From: Chryseobacterium indologenes
Lineage (GTDB): Bacteria > Bacteroidota > Bacteroidia > Flavobacteriales > Weeksellaceae
Direction: 5' to 3'
Assembly (NCBI RefSeq): GCF_002025665.1
Contig: NZ_CP018786.1
Span: forward strand, 3,906,001 to 3,970,000
Length of the DNA: 64,000 bases
Part shown: positions 51,971 to 61,212 of the stretch, in pieces
Layout: every line of letters begins with the position of its first letter
Numbering within the stretch: position 1 is the stretch's first letter
Position numbers and translations under genes: made by a program
Notes under the pieces: model-generated
The model's input: only the letters and a program-made list of their open reading frames with translations
Database searches by the model: none
Told to the model about the DNA's origin: nothing

Positions 51971-53053
51971 ATGAAAAATATTTTATATACAGCCGTTATC
52001 TTAAGTCTTCTTGCTATTCAGGTTTCCTGCAATCAGGAAAAAGAAACTTCTAAACAGGAAATGAAACCTATGATGATGAACAGCATGGAAACCGTAATCA
52101 TTAAAAAAAGCAATCCTAAAGTGGAGCTGAAACTTCCAGGGGAGCTGATTCCCGATCAGGAGACAGCATTATTTGCCAAAGTACAGAGCTATGTCAAGAA
52201 AATCAATGTAGATATAGGTTCTTATGTAATTACCGGACAGGTTCTTATGATTCTTGAAGCTCCGGAAATACAATCGCAGGCTGCCAGTGCAAAAGCAAAA
52301 TGGCAGGCACAGGAAGCCATATACACTTCAACAAAATCGAGCTATGAAAGAATGTACAGAGCCAACGAAACGAGAGGAGCTATTGCAAAAGACGCTCTGG
52401 ATCAGATTACCGCAAGGAAATTGTCTGATCAGGCACAGCTCAACGCTGCAAAGTCGGCATACCACGAATTGCAGGATATCAACCGCTATCTGGTTATCCG
52501 CGCTCCTTTCAGCGGGGTCATTACGGAAAGAAATGTAGATTTAGGTGCTTATGTAGGACCTATGGGTGGAACTCCGCTTTTGGTAGTGCAGAATACTTCA
52601 AAGCTTCGGCTTAGTTTATCCGTTCCTGAAGCCAATGTTCCTTACCTCAGTGTAGGAGATACTGTTTCATTCAGGGTCAATGCTCTTCCTGAAAAGAGTT
52701 TTAAAGCCAGAATATCCAGAAAGTCCGGTTCTTTAGATCTAAAGCTGCGTTCGGAGAAAATAGAGGCTGATTTTATCAATCATTCCAAAGAATTAAAGCC
52801 TTTCATGATCGCAGAATCTATGATTCCTTTACAGAATAATGAACCTACATTTTTTATTCCAAGATCGGCTTTGGTGGAAAGCAATATGGGCATTTACATC
52901 ATTAAAAAAGAAAATGGAAAAGCCCGGTTTATTCCGGTAAAAAAAGGAAGAATCTTCAATGAAACGATTGAAGTCTTCGGTGAGCTGTCTGAAGGAGATG
53001 CCATTATTAAGAAGGGAAATGAGGAAATTTTAGAAGGAAGTATAATTAAATAA
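51971..53053 (+). CDS. RND periplasmic adaptor (lipoprotein)
   Basis: 360 residues. The lipoprotein signal ends in IQVSC (Cys21), followed by a Met-rich stretch (MKPMMMNSM, about 32-40) that could bind copper or silver. The lipoyl-like halves are LFAKVQSYVKKINVDIGSYV and ITERNVDLGAYVGP, separated by an alpha hairpin (about 95-165), and a beta-barrel domain follows. It links the RND pump to TolC. Third gene of the operon. Confidence 0.9.
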   Translation: MKNILYTAVILSLLAIQVSCNQEKETSKQEMKPMMMNSMETVIIKKSNPKVELKLPGELIPDQETALFAKVQSYVKKINVDIGSYVITGQVLMILEAPEIQSQAASAKAKWQAQEAIYTSTKSSYERMYRANETRGAIAKDALDQITARKLSDQAQLNAAKSAYHELQDINRYLVIRAPFSGVITERNVDLGAYVGPMGGTPLLVVQNTSKLRLSLSVPEANVPYLSVGDTVSFRVNALPEKSFKARISRKSGSLDLKLRSEKIEADFINHSKELKPFMIAESMIPLQNNEPTFFIPRSALVESNMGIYIIKKENGKARFIPVKKGRIFNETIEVFGELSEGDAIIKKGNEEILEGSIIK

Positions 53054-53060
53054 TATTACA

Positions 53061-53495
53061 ATGATAACAACATTCATCAGAAACACATTCATTATTATTT
53101 TCAGTGCAGCGGCTTTGTCTGCCTGCACTCAGGAAAAGCCTAAGAAAACCGTTACGGAAAAACCAACCATAGCAGAGCAAATGAAACCTGCGGCTTCCGG
53201 AAAGTTTGCAAAAGGTGACAGAGTTCCTAACGAAACGGTATGCATGGTCAATAATGCCTATATGGGTAAAAAACAAATAGAAGTTCCTCATGATGGCAAA
53301 ATCTATTATGGCTGCTGTGAAATGTGTGTAGAAAGGATTCCCAAGGATAAAACGGCCAGAGAAGCCATAGATCCGTTCAGTGGAAAAACAATAGACAAAG
53401 CGGACGCCTATATTGTTATGATCAGTGACGAAGGTGAAGTAGCTTATTTTGAAAATGAAGAGAACTATAAGAGATTCTTAGCACAGCATTCATAG
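53061..53495 (+). CDS. Lipoprotein with CxxN / GCCxxC metal-binding-like site
   Basis: 144 residues, lipoprotein signal ending in LSAC (Cys22). The core resembles TRASH/YHS-like metal-binding folds of Mlp-type proteins: ETVCMVNNAYMGKKQIEVP then GKIYYGCCEMCVERIP, with Cys residues spaced for one metal, and a DPFSGKTIDKADAYIVM block. Fourth gene of the efflux operon, 7 bases after the adaptor. A role as periplasmic metal carrier for the pump is inferred. Confidence 0.72.
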   Translation: MITTFIRNTFIIIFSAAALSACTQEKPKKTVTEKPTIAEQMKPAASGKFAKGDRVPNETVCMVNNAYMGKKQIEVPHDGKIYYGCCEMCVERIPKDKTAREAIDPFSGKTIDKADAYIVMISDEGEVAYFENEENYKRFLAQHS

Positions 53496-53529
53496 TTATA
53501 TTTTCCTGATTATTGTTTTTAATAATCAG

Positions 53530-53560
53530 AACCCTCGCAGGCTTACAATCTGCGAGGGTT
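53530..53560 (+). terminator. Terminator of efflux operon
   Basis: Perfect 11-bp G+C-rich stem (53530-53540 with 53550-53560), then Ts. Confidence 0.88.
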
Positions 53561-53585
53561 TGTTATTATCATTTCTTTCAACAAA

Positions 53586-53616
53586 AAAAGACAGGCCTTA
53601 AAAAAGCCTGTCTTTT
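53586..53616 (-). terminator. Terminator of apbC-nfu operon
   Basis: Perfect 11-bp stem (53586-53596 with 53606-53616) just after the nfu stop, with Ts on the minus strand. Confidence 0.85.
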
Positions 53617-53637
53617 AAAAATATCTCAGATATAATT

Positions 53638-53886
53638 TTACTCTACGTTGATTACCTTTTCGATTTCCGGAGCATGTTGTTTGATTGTATTTTCAACCCC
53701 TAGTTTTAAGGTTGAAAAATTCAATGAACACCCGGAACAGTTACCTAAAAGTTTCACAAACACCTGATTATCTTTCACATCAATAAGCTCAATATCACCT
53801 CCGTCTTTATTCAAAAACGGTCTGATGCTTTCCAGAGCTTCCATTACTCTTGTTACTGTATCTTCGTGCGTTATGTTTGTTTCCAT
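53638..53886 (-). CDS. NifU-like Fe-S scaffold (Nfu)
   Basis: 82 residues, a lone Nfu C-terminal domain. It holds a transient Fe-S cluster through Cys50 and Cys53 (LGNCSGCSLN), with the conserved RPFLNKDGGDIELIDV start. It hands clusters to target proteins. The apbC gene lies 47 bases upstream on the same strand and is a standard partner. Confidence 0.92.
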   Translation of the reverse strand: METNITHEDTVTRVMEALESIRPFLNKDGGDIELIDVKDNQVFVKLLGNCSGCSLNFSTLKLGVENTIKQHAPEIEKVINVE

Positions 53887-53933
53887 ATTTTTTCAGTTCA
53901 ATTCGGTTTTTTCAAATTTTATTGAAATTATTA

Positions 53934-55040
53934 TTATTTTGCTTTTGGCGAACATCCTGCCATTGTAGAGATCTTCACAGCCTCAGTAGGAGGAAGACTT
54001 TTATTTCTTTCCACTAAGCTTTCCACCATTTTTCTGGCAGTTTCTGTATAGATATCTGCAATTTTAGAGCCTTCCTGAAGCGCAGCCGGTCTTCCAACAT
54101 CTCCTGCCTCTCTGATGCTTTGGATCAAAGGAATTTCTCCCAATACAGGAATTCCAAGATCTTCAGCTAAATATTGTGCTCCCTGGTTTCCAAAGATATA
54201 ATATTTATTGTCAGGAAGTTCTTCCGGTGTAAAATACGCCATATTTTCAATTAATCCAAGAACCGGGATGTTAATACTTTCCATCTGGAACATCGCAATC
54301 CCTTTTCTTACATCTGCCAGTGCAACATGCTGAGGTGTACTTACAATCACCGCACCTGTTACCGGTACTTCCTGGATAATAGATAAGTGAATATCTCCTG
54401 TTCCCGGAGGAAGGTCTATTAATAAGAAATCAAGTTCTCCCCATGCCGCATCTCTGATCATCTGGTTCAAAGCTTTTGAAGCCATAGGACCTCTCCATAC
54501 TACAGCCTGGTTAGCTCCTGAGAAATATCCTATTGAAAGCATTTTCACGCCATAATTCTCAACAGGTTTCATCATACTCTTTCCATTTACTTCTACAGAA
54601 ATAGGTTTTTCACCTTCTGTATCAAACATGGTAGGAACTGAAGGACCATAGATATCAGCATCTAATAATCCTACTTTAAAGCCCATTTTAGCTAGTGTCA
54701 CTGCCATATTTGCAGACACTGTAGATTTCCCTACTCCTCCTTTACCGGAAGCAATAGCGATAATATTTTGAATTCCCGGAATTTGTTTTCCTTTGATCTG
54801 ACTTTGCTGAATTTCACTAGGCTCCGGAGAAACGATTTTAAGTTTTAAATGAATATCTTCTCCAAACTCACTGGCAAAAGCCTGTTTCATAGCAGCCTCC
54901 AGTTTTTTCTTTTCGTGCATTGCAGGCGAATGAGCAGTCATGTCAATATAAACATCGTTACCCATAATCTGAAGATTATTCACCAAATCGTCTACTTCTA
55001 TTTCTTTAAGGAATTCCTGAACCTTTTCTTTCGTCAACAT
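53934..55040 (-). CDS. Mrp/ApbC-family Fe-S cluster carrier ATPase
   Basis: 368 residues. An N-terminal MIP18/DUF59 domain (about 1-80) precedes the P-loop ATPase with the deviant Walker A SGKGGVGKSTVSANMAV, a switch region DADIYGPSVPTMF, and DLPPGTGDIHLSI. The usual CxxC near the C-terminus is not seen; a single Cys in MAGCSPKAK is at the very end. It loads Fe-S clusters onto apoproteins with ATP. Operon with nfu. Confidence 0.92.
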   Translation of the reverse strand: MLTKEKVQEFLKEIEVDDLVNNLQIMGNDVYIDMTAHSPAMHEKKKLEAAMKQAFASEFGEDIHLKLKIVSPEPSEIQQSQIKGKQIPGIQNIIAIASGKGGVGKSTVSANMAVTLAKMGFKVGLLDADIYGPSVPTMFDTEGEKPISVEVNGKSMMKPVENYGVKMLSIGYFSGANQAVVWRGPMASKALNQMIRDAAWGELDFLLIDLPPGTGDIHLSIIQEVPVTGAVIVSTPQHVALADVRKGIAMFQMESINIPVLGLIENMAYFTPEELPDNKYYIFGNQGAQYLAEDLGIPVLGEIPLIQSIREAGDVGRPAALQEGSKIADIYTETARKMVESLVERNKSLPPTEAVKISTMAGCSPKAK

Positions 55041-55058
55041 ATAAATATAAATTGTTTA

Positions 55059-55066
55059 CAAATTTA
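55059..55066 (-). promoter_or_regulatory. -7 box of apbC-nfu operon
   Basis: TAAATTTG on the minus strand, full TAnnTTTG match 19 bases before the ATG. Confidence 0.6.
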
Positions 55067-55191
55067 CGGATTTTTTCGGTAATTTAGAATCAATAAAATC
55101 TATAATATCAGGTGATAAATCAGATCGTTAAAAATTTCTTATTTCTGTTTTTTCATTCTGATACCACAACCAATCCCAGAAAGCAATTGAT

Positions 55192-55647
55192 ATGAAAGCC
55201 ACTTCCTATCCTTCCAAATACGCACAACCAAAAGGAATTTTTACCGTTGGAAAAACGAAATTCAAATGGTATGACCTCGCCAGTGATCCTTTGGAAGTTT
55301 CCCAACAAGACATTGATAATGCACAATTGTGTATTGAAAATGCTGAAGAAAATTTTAAAAACATCGATGATCTGGGATTTGTCATCATGCATCGCTGTGG
55401 AAAAAACTACCTTCTGTTAGCCTGCACATGGCGAAGTGAAAATGAATTGTGGGAAAGCGTGTATTATGATGGCTCAGGAAAATTTGAAGTATGGAACCGA
55501 AACAAAACCCATCTTCCGACTTACTGTGTCTGGGAAATGGGCATTGTATATCATGAATCTCAGTCCTGGAAAAAATTTCTTGGTTCCGGACGGGAAGAAA
55601 AAGACAAAGAGGAATATCTCAATGATTTCTTTGAGGGAGAAGTGTAG
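55192..55647 (+). CDS. Conserved hypothetical protein (151 aa)
   Basis: Soluble protein rich in Trp, Tyr and charged residues, with no signal peptide. A distinct block is LGFVIMHRCGKNYLLLACTWRSENELWESVYY, followed by YCVWEMGIVYHESQSWKKFL. Compact, probably a single alpha/beta domain. No family recognised. Single gene with no visible operon partner. Confidence 0.65.
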   Translation: MKATSYPSKYAQPKGIFTVGKTKFKWYDLASDPLEVSQQDIDNAQLCIENAEENFKNIDDLGFVIMHRCGKNYLLLACTWRSENELWESVYYDGSGKFEVWNRNKTHLPTYCVWEMGIVYHESQSWKKFLGSGREEKDKEEYLNDFFEGEV

Positions 55648-55659
55648 AAATTTTCTGTA

Positions 55660-55765
55660 TTGTCATTGACTATGTCGAATCTTCGATTTCTGATGAAGGA
55701 ATAATCTCATAAAAAGAAGAGATTCTTCATTCCACTTCGTTTCATTCAGAATGACATGCATCAGA
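55660..55765. repeat. Candidate dispersed repeat with hairpin
   Basis: Contains AATCTC (55703-55708) pairing with GAGATT (55719-55724) and the stretch CATTCCACTTCGTTTCATTC ending in AGAATGACA. From memory, GAGATTCTTC...AGAATGACA-type elements are widespread between genes in Bacteroidota. Confidence 0.5.
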
Positions 55766-55782
55766 TAATTTAAAGTAGATGA

Positions 55783-58125
55783 TCAATTCGCCCTGTTTTT
55801 TTCATCAAATTTCACATTACGGTCAGTTCCTTTTACTTTTTTATTTCCAAAAGTATAGGTTGCTGATACAGTAAGTCTTCGGGCATCGTAATAATTATTG
55901 AAAGAATGAGTTCCTGTAGTATAATAAATCTGTCCTAAACTTTTTGACTCTTTAAAAATATCAGAAACCAACACATTGATCTGTAAATTTTTCTCCATGA
56001 AATTCATCTTCATTCCGGCAGTCAAATTCCCCAGATACTCCCAATGTACCATTCCAAAATTGGAAGGGAGACGAAACCAGTAATTAAGAATAAACTGAAT
56101 GGTTTTATTTTTATCGAGTGACAGATTGTTCTGAAGATTGAAATCATAGCCCAGCCCCTTTCTGGAAGCAGCATCTGTAGCAAAAACCTGTGTCTTCATA
56201 TAAGAAAGATCTGCAGAATAATTGGCTTCCCATTTCTTGAAAAATGTATCAGAATAGTTCAGGGTAATTCCCATACTGTTTTGAGTATAAAAATTGGCAA
56301 AAGTACTGATCCTGTTTTCTCCATCAAGATTCACAATCTGTCCAAAACCGTCTAATGTTCTCTGAAAGTATGTTGAAGCAGATAATTTTCCTTTATACAC
56401 ATAAGAGAATTCAAAATTATGGTTAAAAGAAGGCTTCAGAAAAGGATTTCCGGTAAAATAAGAGCTGATGTTGATATACCACCGGTATGGATTGATCGCG
56501 CGGAATCCGGGTCTTTCTATTCTTTTGGAATAACTCAGGTTGAAAGTATGATTTTCATTGCTTTTATAACTGATATAAGCCGTTGGAAAAAATTTCCCGT
56601 AGGAATTTTCTGTCTGCTGTCCGGAAGTTAAAGAATTTCCATTGACCACTGAATATTCGTAACGTAAACCTGCTTTTGCCGACCATTTTTCACTGAATGC
56701 TTTTTCAAAACTGATATAAGCGGCATAATTTTTCTCATTATATTCAAATTCATTGCTTTTCAGAGGATCTGTAATATACTCTCCATTTTTCAGGTTCTGA
56801 TAAAATATACTGGAATTATTATCAAAATTGGTGAATTTCACCCCAGCTTCTGTCTTTGCAAACTGATAAGGTAATATAAGATCCGCCTGCCCGGAATAAA
56901 TTTTATAATCCACCATAGAGGGTGATTTTACTACAAATTGATCACCCGAACTCTCTGTAGTGGTAAAATCAATAGTTGTTTCCGGAGTATTGGAAAAATA
57001 ATTTCCTGTGATACTCAGCTTATTATCCTGTTGCCCGAATTTCAAATCATAATAAGCACTGGCTGTATGTTGTCTTCCTGTAGCTCTATGCTCTGCATCG
57101 GTGAGAAGTGTATTGGTATAAATTCCATTCTGGAAATAGTTTGAAGTATTCCTGATATCCATATTGGAGTGTCCAAAGCCAACATCATAAATAAACCCGA
57201 TATTGGATTTCTTACTCACTTGATAATCCAGACTTAAATTAGCTCCAAGTCCGTCACCAAAATCTCTTCTGTTGTCATTACTTTTAAGACCGTCTGCTCC
57301 TTCTATCCAATAGTTTTCATAGGAATGTTTTTCATTTTTATTTTGTCTCAGCTTTAACGAAGAGCGCAGTTTTTCATTCTGATAATTGACCGTTACACTA
57401 TTTGAATTTCCAGTATACGTTTGTTGCTGAAGACTGGAAGTCAGACTTCCACTCCACCCCAGATTCTGATTTTTCTTTAAAACAATATTGATCAGTCCGC
57501 TGTTTCCCTGCGCTTCATATTTTGCAGGAGGTGCTGTAATGACTTCAATTTTTTCTATATTTTCGGATCTGAGACTTTTCAGATAGGTAACAAGCTCTGC
57601 ATCAGATAAATTCAGAATTCTGTCATTGATCATTACTGCTACTCTACTTTTTCCAACAATGGAAACTCCTGTATTATCATCTACTTTTACCAATGGTGTT
57701 GTGGCAAGAGCATCCGCTGCATCCATTCCCTGTGAGGCTACAGAATTGGAAACATTAAACACAAGTCTGTCTGCTTTTCTCTCAATTAGTTTTTTTCTGG
57801 CAGTAAGCGTTACCCCTTCGATTTGTTTTTCATTCTTTTTTTCAATAAAAAAGTCATGTTTCACTATTCCGTTAACAGCAATATCTTTATTGGATATTTC
57901 AATACCATCCTGAATAAGTCTGATATTATAGTTTCCGTTTTCTAAAAGTTTCAGGGAGTAATTTCCTCTTTCATCCGAAATAGCAGTCTGCTGCTTCCGA
58001 TTTTTTACTGCAATAACCTCAACGTAAGGAACAGCGTTTCCGGTTTGGGTGATCTTCCCTGTTATACTTTGGGCGAATGCAGCTACGGGCAACAGCATGA
58101 TCACAGCAAATAATGTCTTCTTCAT
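55783..58125 (-). CDS. TonB-dependent-type outer-membrane beta-barrel protein
   Basis: 780 residues. Signal peptide to about residue 19 (AFAQ), a carboxypeptidase-regulatory-like domain (about 20-95), a plug-like domain (about 105-220, with GMDAADALATTPLVKVDD and SENIEKIEVITAPPAKYEAQGNSG), and a barrel of the outer-membrane protein beta-barrel family (PF14905) to the end. No TonB box can be named with confidence. Family members bind or import peptides, metals or sugars; no SusD partner is present. Single gene. Confidence 0.85.
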   Translation of the reverse strand: MKKTLFAVIMLLPVAAFAQSITGKITQTGNAVPYVEVIAVKNRKQQTAISDERGNYSLKLLENGNYNIRLIQDGIEISNKDIAVNGIVKHDFFIEKKNEKQIEGVTLTARKKLIERKADRLVFNVSNSVASQGMDAADALATTPLVKVDDNTGVSIVGKSRVAVMINDRILNLSDAELVTYLKSLRSENIEKIEVITAPPAKYEAQGNSGLINIVLKKNQNLGWSGSLTSSLQQQTYTGNSNSVTVNYQNEKLRSSLKLRQNKNEKHSYENYWIEGADGLKSNDNRRDFGDGLGANLSLDYQVSKKSNIGFIYDVGFGHSNMDIRNTSNYFQNGIYTNTLLTDAEHRATGRQHTASAYYDLKFGQQDNKLSITGNYFSNTPETTIDFTTTESSGDQFVVKSPSMVDYKIYSGQADLILPYQFAKTEAGVKFTNFDNNSSIFYQNLKNGEYITDPLKSNEFEYNEKNYAAYISFEKAFSEKWSAKAGLRYEYSVVNGNSLTSGQQTENSYGKFFPTAYISYKSNENHTFNLSYSKRIERPGFRAINPYRWYINISSYFTGNPFLKPSFNHNFEFSYVYKGKLSASTYFQRTLDGFGQIVNLDGENRISTFANFYTQNSMGITLNYSDTFFKKWEANYSADLSYMKTQVFATDAASRKGLGYDFNLQNNLSLDKNKTIQFILNYWFRLPSNFGMVHWEYLGNLTAGMKMNFMEKNLQINVLVSDIFKESKSLGQIYYTTGTHSFNNYYDARRLTVSATYTFGNKKVKGTDRNVKFDEKNRAN

Positions 58126-58217
58126 AAATTATATCGTTTTTAATAAGACAATCGTATCCGCCTTTTGTTACATCTCTTTTACTCTTTTTCAATATCTTCG
58201 TCCTTTAAAATCCAAAC

Positions 58218-61019
58218 ATGAAAAAAGGGCTTATTGCATTTTCCATCTATATTACTCAGATCATTTCTGCACAGAATTACTCTCAATATGTCAATCCAAT
58301 GATAGGAACCGGAGGCCATGGCCACACTTTTCCGGGGGCGATTGTCCCTTTTGGAATGGTACAGCTTTCTCCCGACACCAGAATTGATGGAAGCTGGGAC
58401 GGATGCAGCGGATACCATTATTCAGATTCTGTAATCTATGGCTTTTCTCATACGCATTTAAACGGTACAGGAGTTTCTGATTATGGAGATATTATGCTGA
58501 TGCCCACCATGGGAAATCCAAGCCTGAGCAGCAAAGACTATTCTTCAAAATTTTCGCATAAAAATGAAAAAGCAACAGCCGGTTTCTATGCTGTCAGATT
58601 AGATAAAAATAATATTGATGTTCGCCTCACAACGACAAAAAGAGTTGGTTATCATGAATACACTTTCAACAATGCAGGAAATGCCAATATCATTTTAGAC
58701 CTCAACCACAGAGATAAACTTCTGGAAGGTGAAGTAAAAATTATTGATGATACAACCATTGAGGTTTTCAGAAGAAGTGAAGCGTGGGCTACCAACCAGT
58801 ATATCTATGCCAGAATTGAGTTTTCAAAACCTATGAAAATTTCAAAAAAGGAGGTCAATGGAAAAGAAGAAAGCAATCTTTTTACCGGAACAAAGCTCGC
58901 CCTGGCATTTTCAGCTAACGTTAAAAAAGGAGAAAAGATCAATGTCAAAGTTTCTGTTTCCCCAACAGGCTATGAAGGAGCAGGAAAGAATATGCTGGCA
59001 GAAGGACAATCAAAGGATTTTGAAGCAGTAAAAAAACAGGCAGAAACGAATTGGGATAAAGAACTTTCCAAAATTGAGGTAAAATCTGATGATAAAAATA
59101 AATTAGCGGTTTTTTATACTGCACTTTACCATGTTTTTACACAACCGAACATCAATATGGATATTGATGGAAAATACAGAGGCAGAGATAACAAGCTTTA
59201 TACCGCCAATGGTTTTGATTATTACACCGTATTCTCCCTTTGGGATACCTTCAGAGGAGCTCACCCGCTGATGACTTTAATTGACAGAAAAAGAACTGCC
59301 GATTTTATCAATACTTTCATTAAACAATATGAACAGGGAGGAAAACTTCCGGTGTGGGAACTCGCATCCAATGAAACGGAATGTATGATTGGTTATCACT
59401 CTGTTTCTGTGATTGCAGATGCTATGGCTAAGGGAATTCAGGGGTTTGATTACGAAAAGGCATTTCAGGCTGCAAAAGGTTCTGCCATGCAGGATATTTT
59501 CGGACTAAATGCTTATAAGCAGAATAATTACATCAGCATAGACGACGAACATGAAAGTGTTTCCAAAACAGTAGAATATGCCTATGACGACTGGTGTATT
59601 GCTCAGATGGCCAAAATTTTAGGCAAAAAAGAAGAGTATCAGGAGTTCATGAAACGTTCTCAGAATTGGAAAAACCTTTACAATCCAAAAACAGGTTTTA
59701 TGCAGCCCAGAAAAAACGGAAACTGGTATGAACCTTTTGATCCGAGAGAAGTCAATAACAATTATACGGAAGGAAACTCCTGGCATTATTCTTATTCTGT
59801 ACAGCAGGACATTCCTGGGCTTATTGCCGCTCACGGCGGAAAAGAAAAATTCGAGCAGTTCATTGATGCCATCTTTATCGCTCCTGATAAAACAACAGGT
59901 AGAGAACAGGTAGACATTACAGGATTAATGGGACAATACGCCCAAGGAAATGAACCAAGCCATCATATTGCCTATCTGTACAATTTTGTAGATAAGCCAG
60001 AAAAAACAGATGCCAAAATCAAATACATCCTTGATAACTTCTATAAAAATACACCTGACGGGCTAATCGGAAATGAAGACTGCGGCCAGATGAGTGCATG
60101 GTATGTTTTAAGCTCCATGGGAATTTATTCTGTCACTCCGGGATTACCGGAATGGGAAACCACTACTCCCTATTTTGATGAAATTAAAATTCATCTTGAA
60201 GACGGAACTATAAGAACGATTACCAAAACCACCGGCAGAACTGAACTTAAAAAACTGGGGTTCGAAAATGTAAAACCTGTTAAAGATTTTAAATATTCTG
60301 AACAAACTGCTTCTCCCGTAATTGCTGCAGACAGAATTTTTGATTTTTCTACCAAAGTAGAAATCACACCACTGCATCCGAATGACAAGGTGTATTACAT
60401 GACGATGGATGACAGTGACAGCAATAAAAGAAAGACGTTCTCAACTTATAAAGGACCATTCTCCATCACCAAAACCACTCAGGTAATGGCTTATGCTGAA
60501 AGAAACGGCGAAAAAAGTTCTGTAACAACCGCTCATTTCAACAGAAGACCCAATTATTGGGATATTAACATTCTGTCAAAAGTAACTCCACAGTACAGCG
60601 CTACCGGAAACCTGACTCTTATTGACGGAATCAGAGGAGATGTTAACTGGAGAAAGGGTGAATGGCATGGTTATCAGGGACAAAATTTTGAAGCTATTAT
60701 TGATTTTAAATCTCCTCGGAATATAAAATCATTATCTTCCACTTACCTTCAGGACAGCAGAGCCTGGATTCTGATGCCTAAAAAAGTAGAATATTATGCA
60801 TCCATGAACGGAAAAGATTTTGTCCTTCTGAAAACCGTCGACAATACTATTGATCCTAAGGATGAAAAAGTACAGATCAAAGACTTTTCTACAGAAATTC
60901 TTCCTACCGAAGCCCGATATATTAAAGTAAAAGCTTACTATTTCGGAAAACTTCCGGAATGGCATCAGGGAGCAGGTGGTGACGCTTATATCTTTATTGA
61001 TGAGATTGCTGTGAAATAA
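58218..61019 (+). CDS. GH92 alpha-mannosidase with C-terminal binding domain
   Basis: 933 residues, signal peptide to about residue 19 (ISAQ). The N-terminal GH92 beta domain starts YVNPMIGTGGHGHTFPGA and has GYHYSDSVIYGFSHTHLNGTG; the (alpha/alpha)6 catalytic region has the typical GNEPSHHIAYLYNF and GNEDCGQMSAWYVLSSMG blocks carrying acid/base and Ca ligands. The last 200 residues look like a Chb/HEX-type plus F5/8-type sugar-binding domain. Calcium-dependent exo-alpha-mannosidase, probably acting on N-glycan mannose. No sugar-operon partners nearby. It diverges from the beta-barrel gene with 92 bases between. Confidence 0.93.
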   Translation: MKKGLIAFSIYITQIISAQNYSQYVNPMIGTGGHGHTFPGAIVPFGMVQLSPDTRIDGSWDGCSGYHYSDSVIYGFSHTHLNGTGVSDYGDIMLMPTMGNPSLSSKDYSSKFSHKNEKATAGFYAVRLDKNNIDVRLTTTKRVGYHEYTFNNAGNANIILDLNHRDKLLEGEVKIIDDTTIEVFRRSEAWATNQYIYARIEFSKPMKISKKEVNGKEESNLFTGTKLALAFSANVKKGEKINVKVSVSPTGYEGAGKNMLAEGQSKDFEAVKKQAETNWDKELSKIEVKSDDKNKLAVFYTALYHVFTQPNINMDIDGKYRGRDNKLYTANGFDYYTVFSLWDTFRGAHPLMTLIDRKRTADFINTFIKQYEQGGKLPVWELASNETECMIGYHSVSVIADAMAKGIQGFDYEKAFQAAKGSAMQDIFGLNAYKQNNYISIDDEHESVSKTVEYAYDDWCIAQMAKILGKKEEYQEFMKRSQNWKNLYNPKTGFMQPRKNGNWYEPFDPREVNNNYTEGNSWHYSYSVQQDIPGLIAAHGGKEKFEQFIDAIFIAPDKTTGREQVDITGLMGQYAQGNEPSHHIAYLYNFVDKPEKTDAKIKYILDNFYKNTPDGLIGNEDCGQMSAWYVLSSMGIYSVTPGLPEWETTTPYFDEIKIHLEDGTIRTITKTTGRTELKKLGFENVKPVKDFKYSEQTASPVIAADRIFDFSTKVEITPLHPNDKVYYMTMDDSDSNKRKTFSTYKGPFSITKTTQVMAYAERNGEKSSVTTAHFNRRPNYWDINILSKVTPQYSATGNLTLIDGIRGDVNWRKGEWHGYQGQNFEAIIDFKSPRNIKSLSSTYLQDSRAWILMPKKVEYYASMNGKDFVLLKTVDNTIDPKDEKVQIKDFSTEILPTEARYIKVKAYYFGKLPEWHQGAGGDAYIFIDEIAVK

Positions 61020-61172
61020 GGGAGATGGGAGAAGGAGGTTTCTATTTGACAAATTACTTACTGAAGTCCACTTATTAGAGAATTTAATATTCAAAAATTT
61101 AATAAAATAAACGGATTGTCATCTTTATAATTTCAGTAACATCCTTCCTCCAGCGCCCAACTTCCAACCATA

Positions 61173-61210
61173 AAAAATGCGCCCTTCGAAAATTCGAAGG
61201 GCGCATTTTT
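61173..61210. terminator. Strong bidirectional terminator
   Basis: Perfect 18-bp stem (61173-61190 with 61193-61210), two-base loop, shared by the GH92 gene and the leftward dioxygenase-like gene. Confidence 0.92.
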
Positions 61211-61212
61211 TA

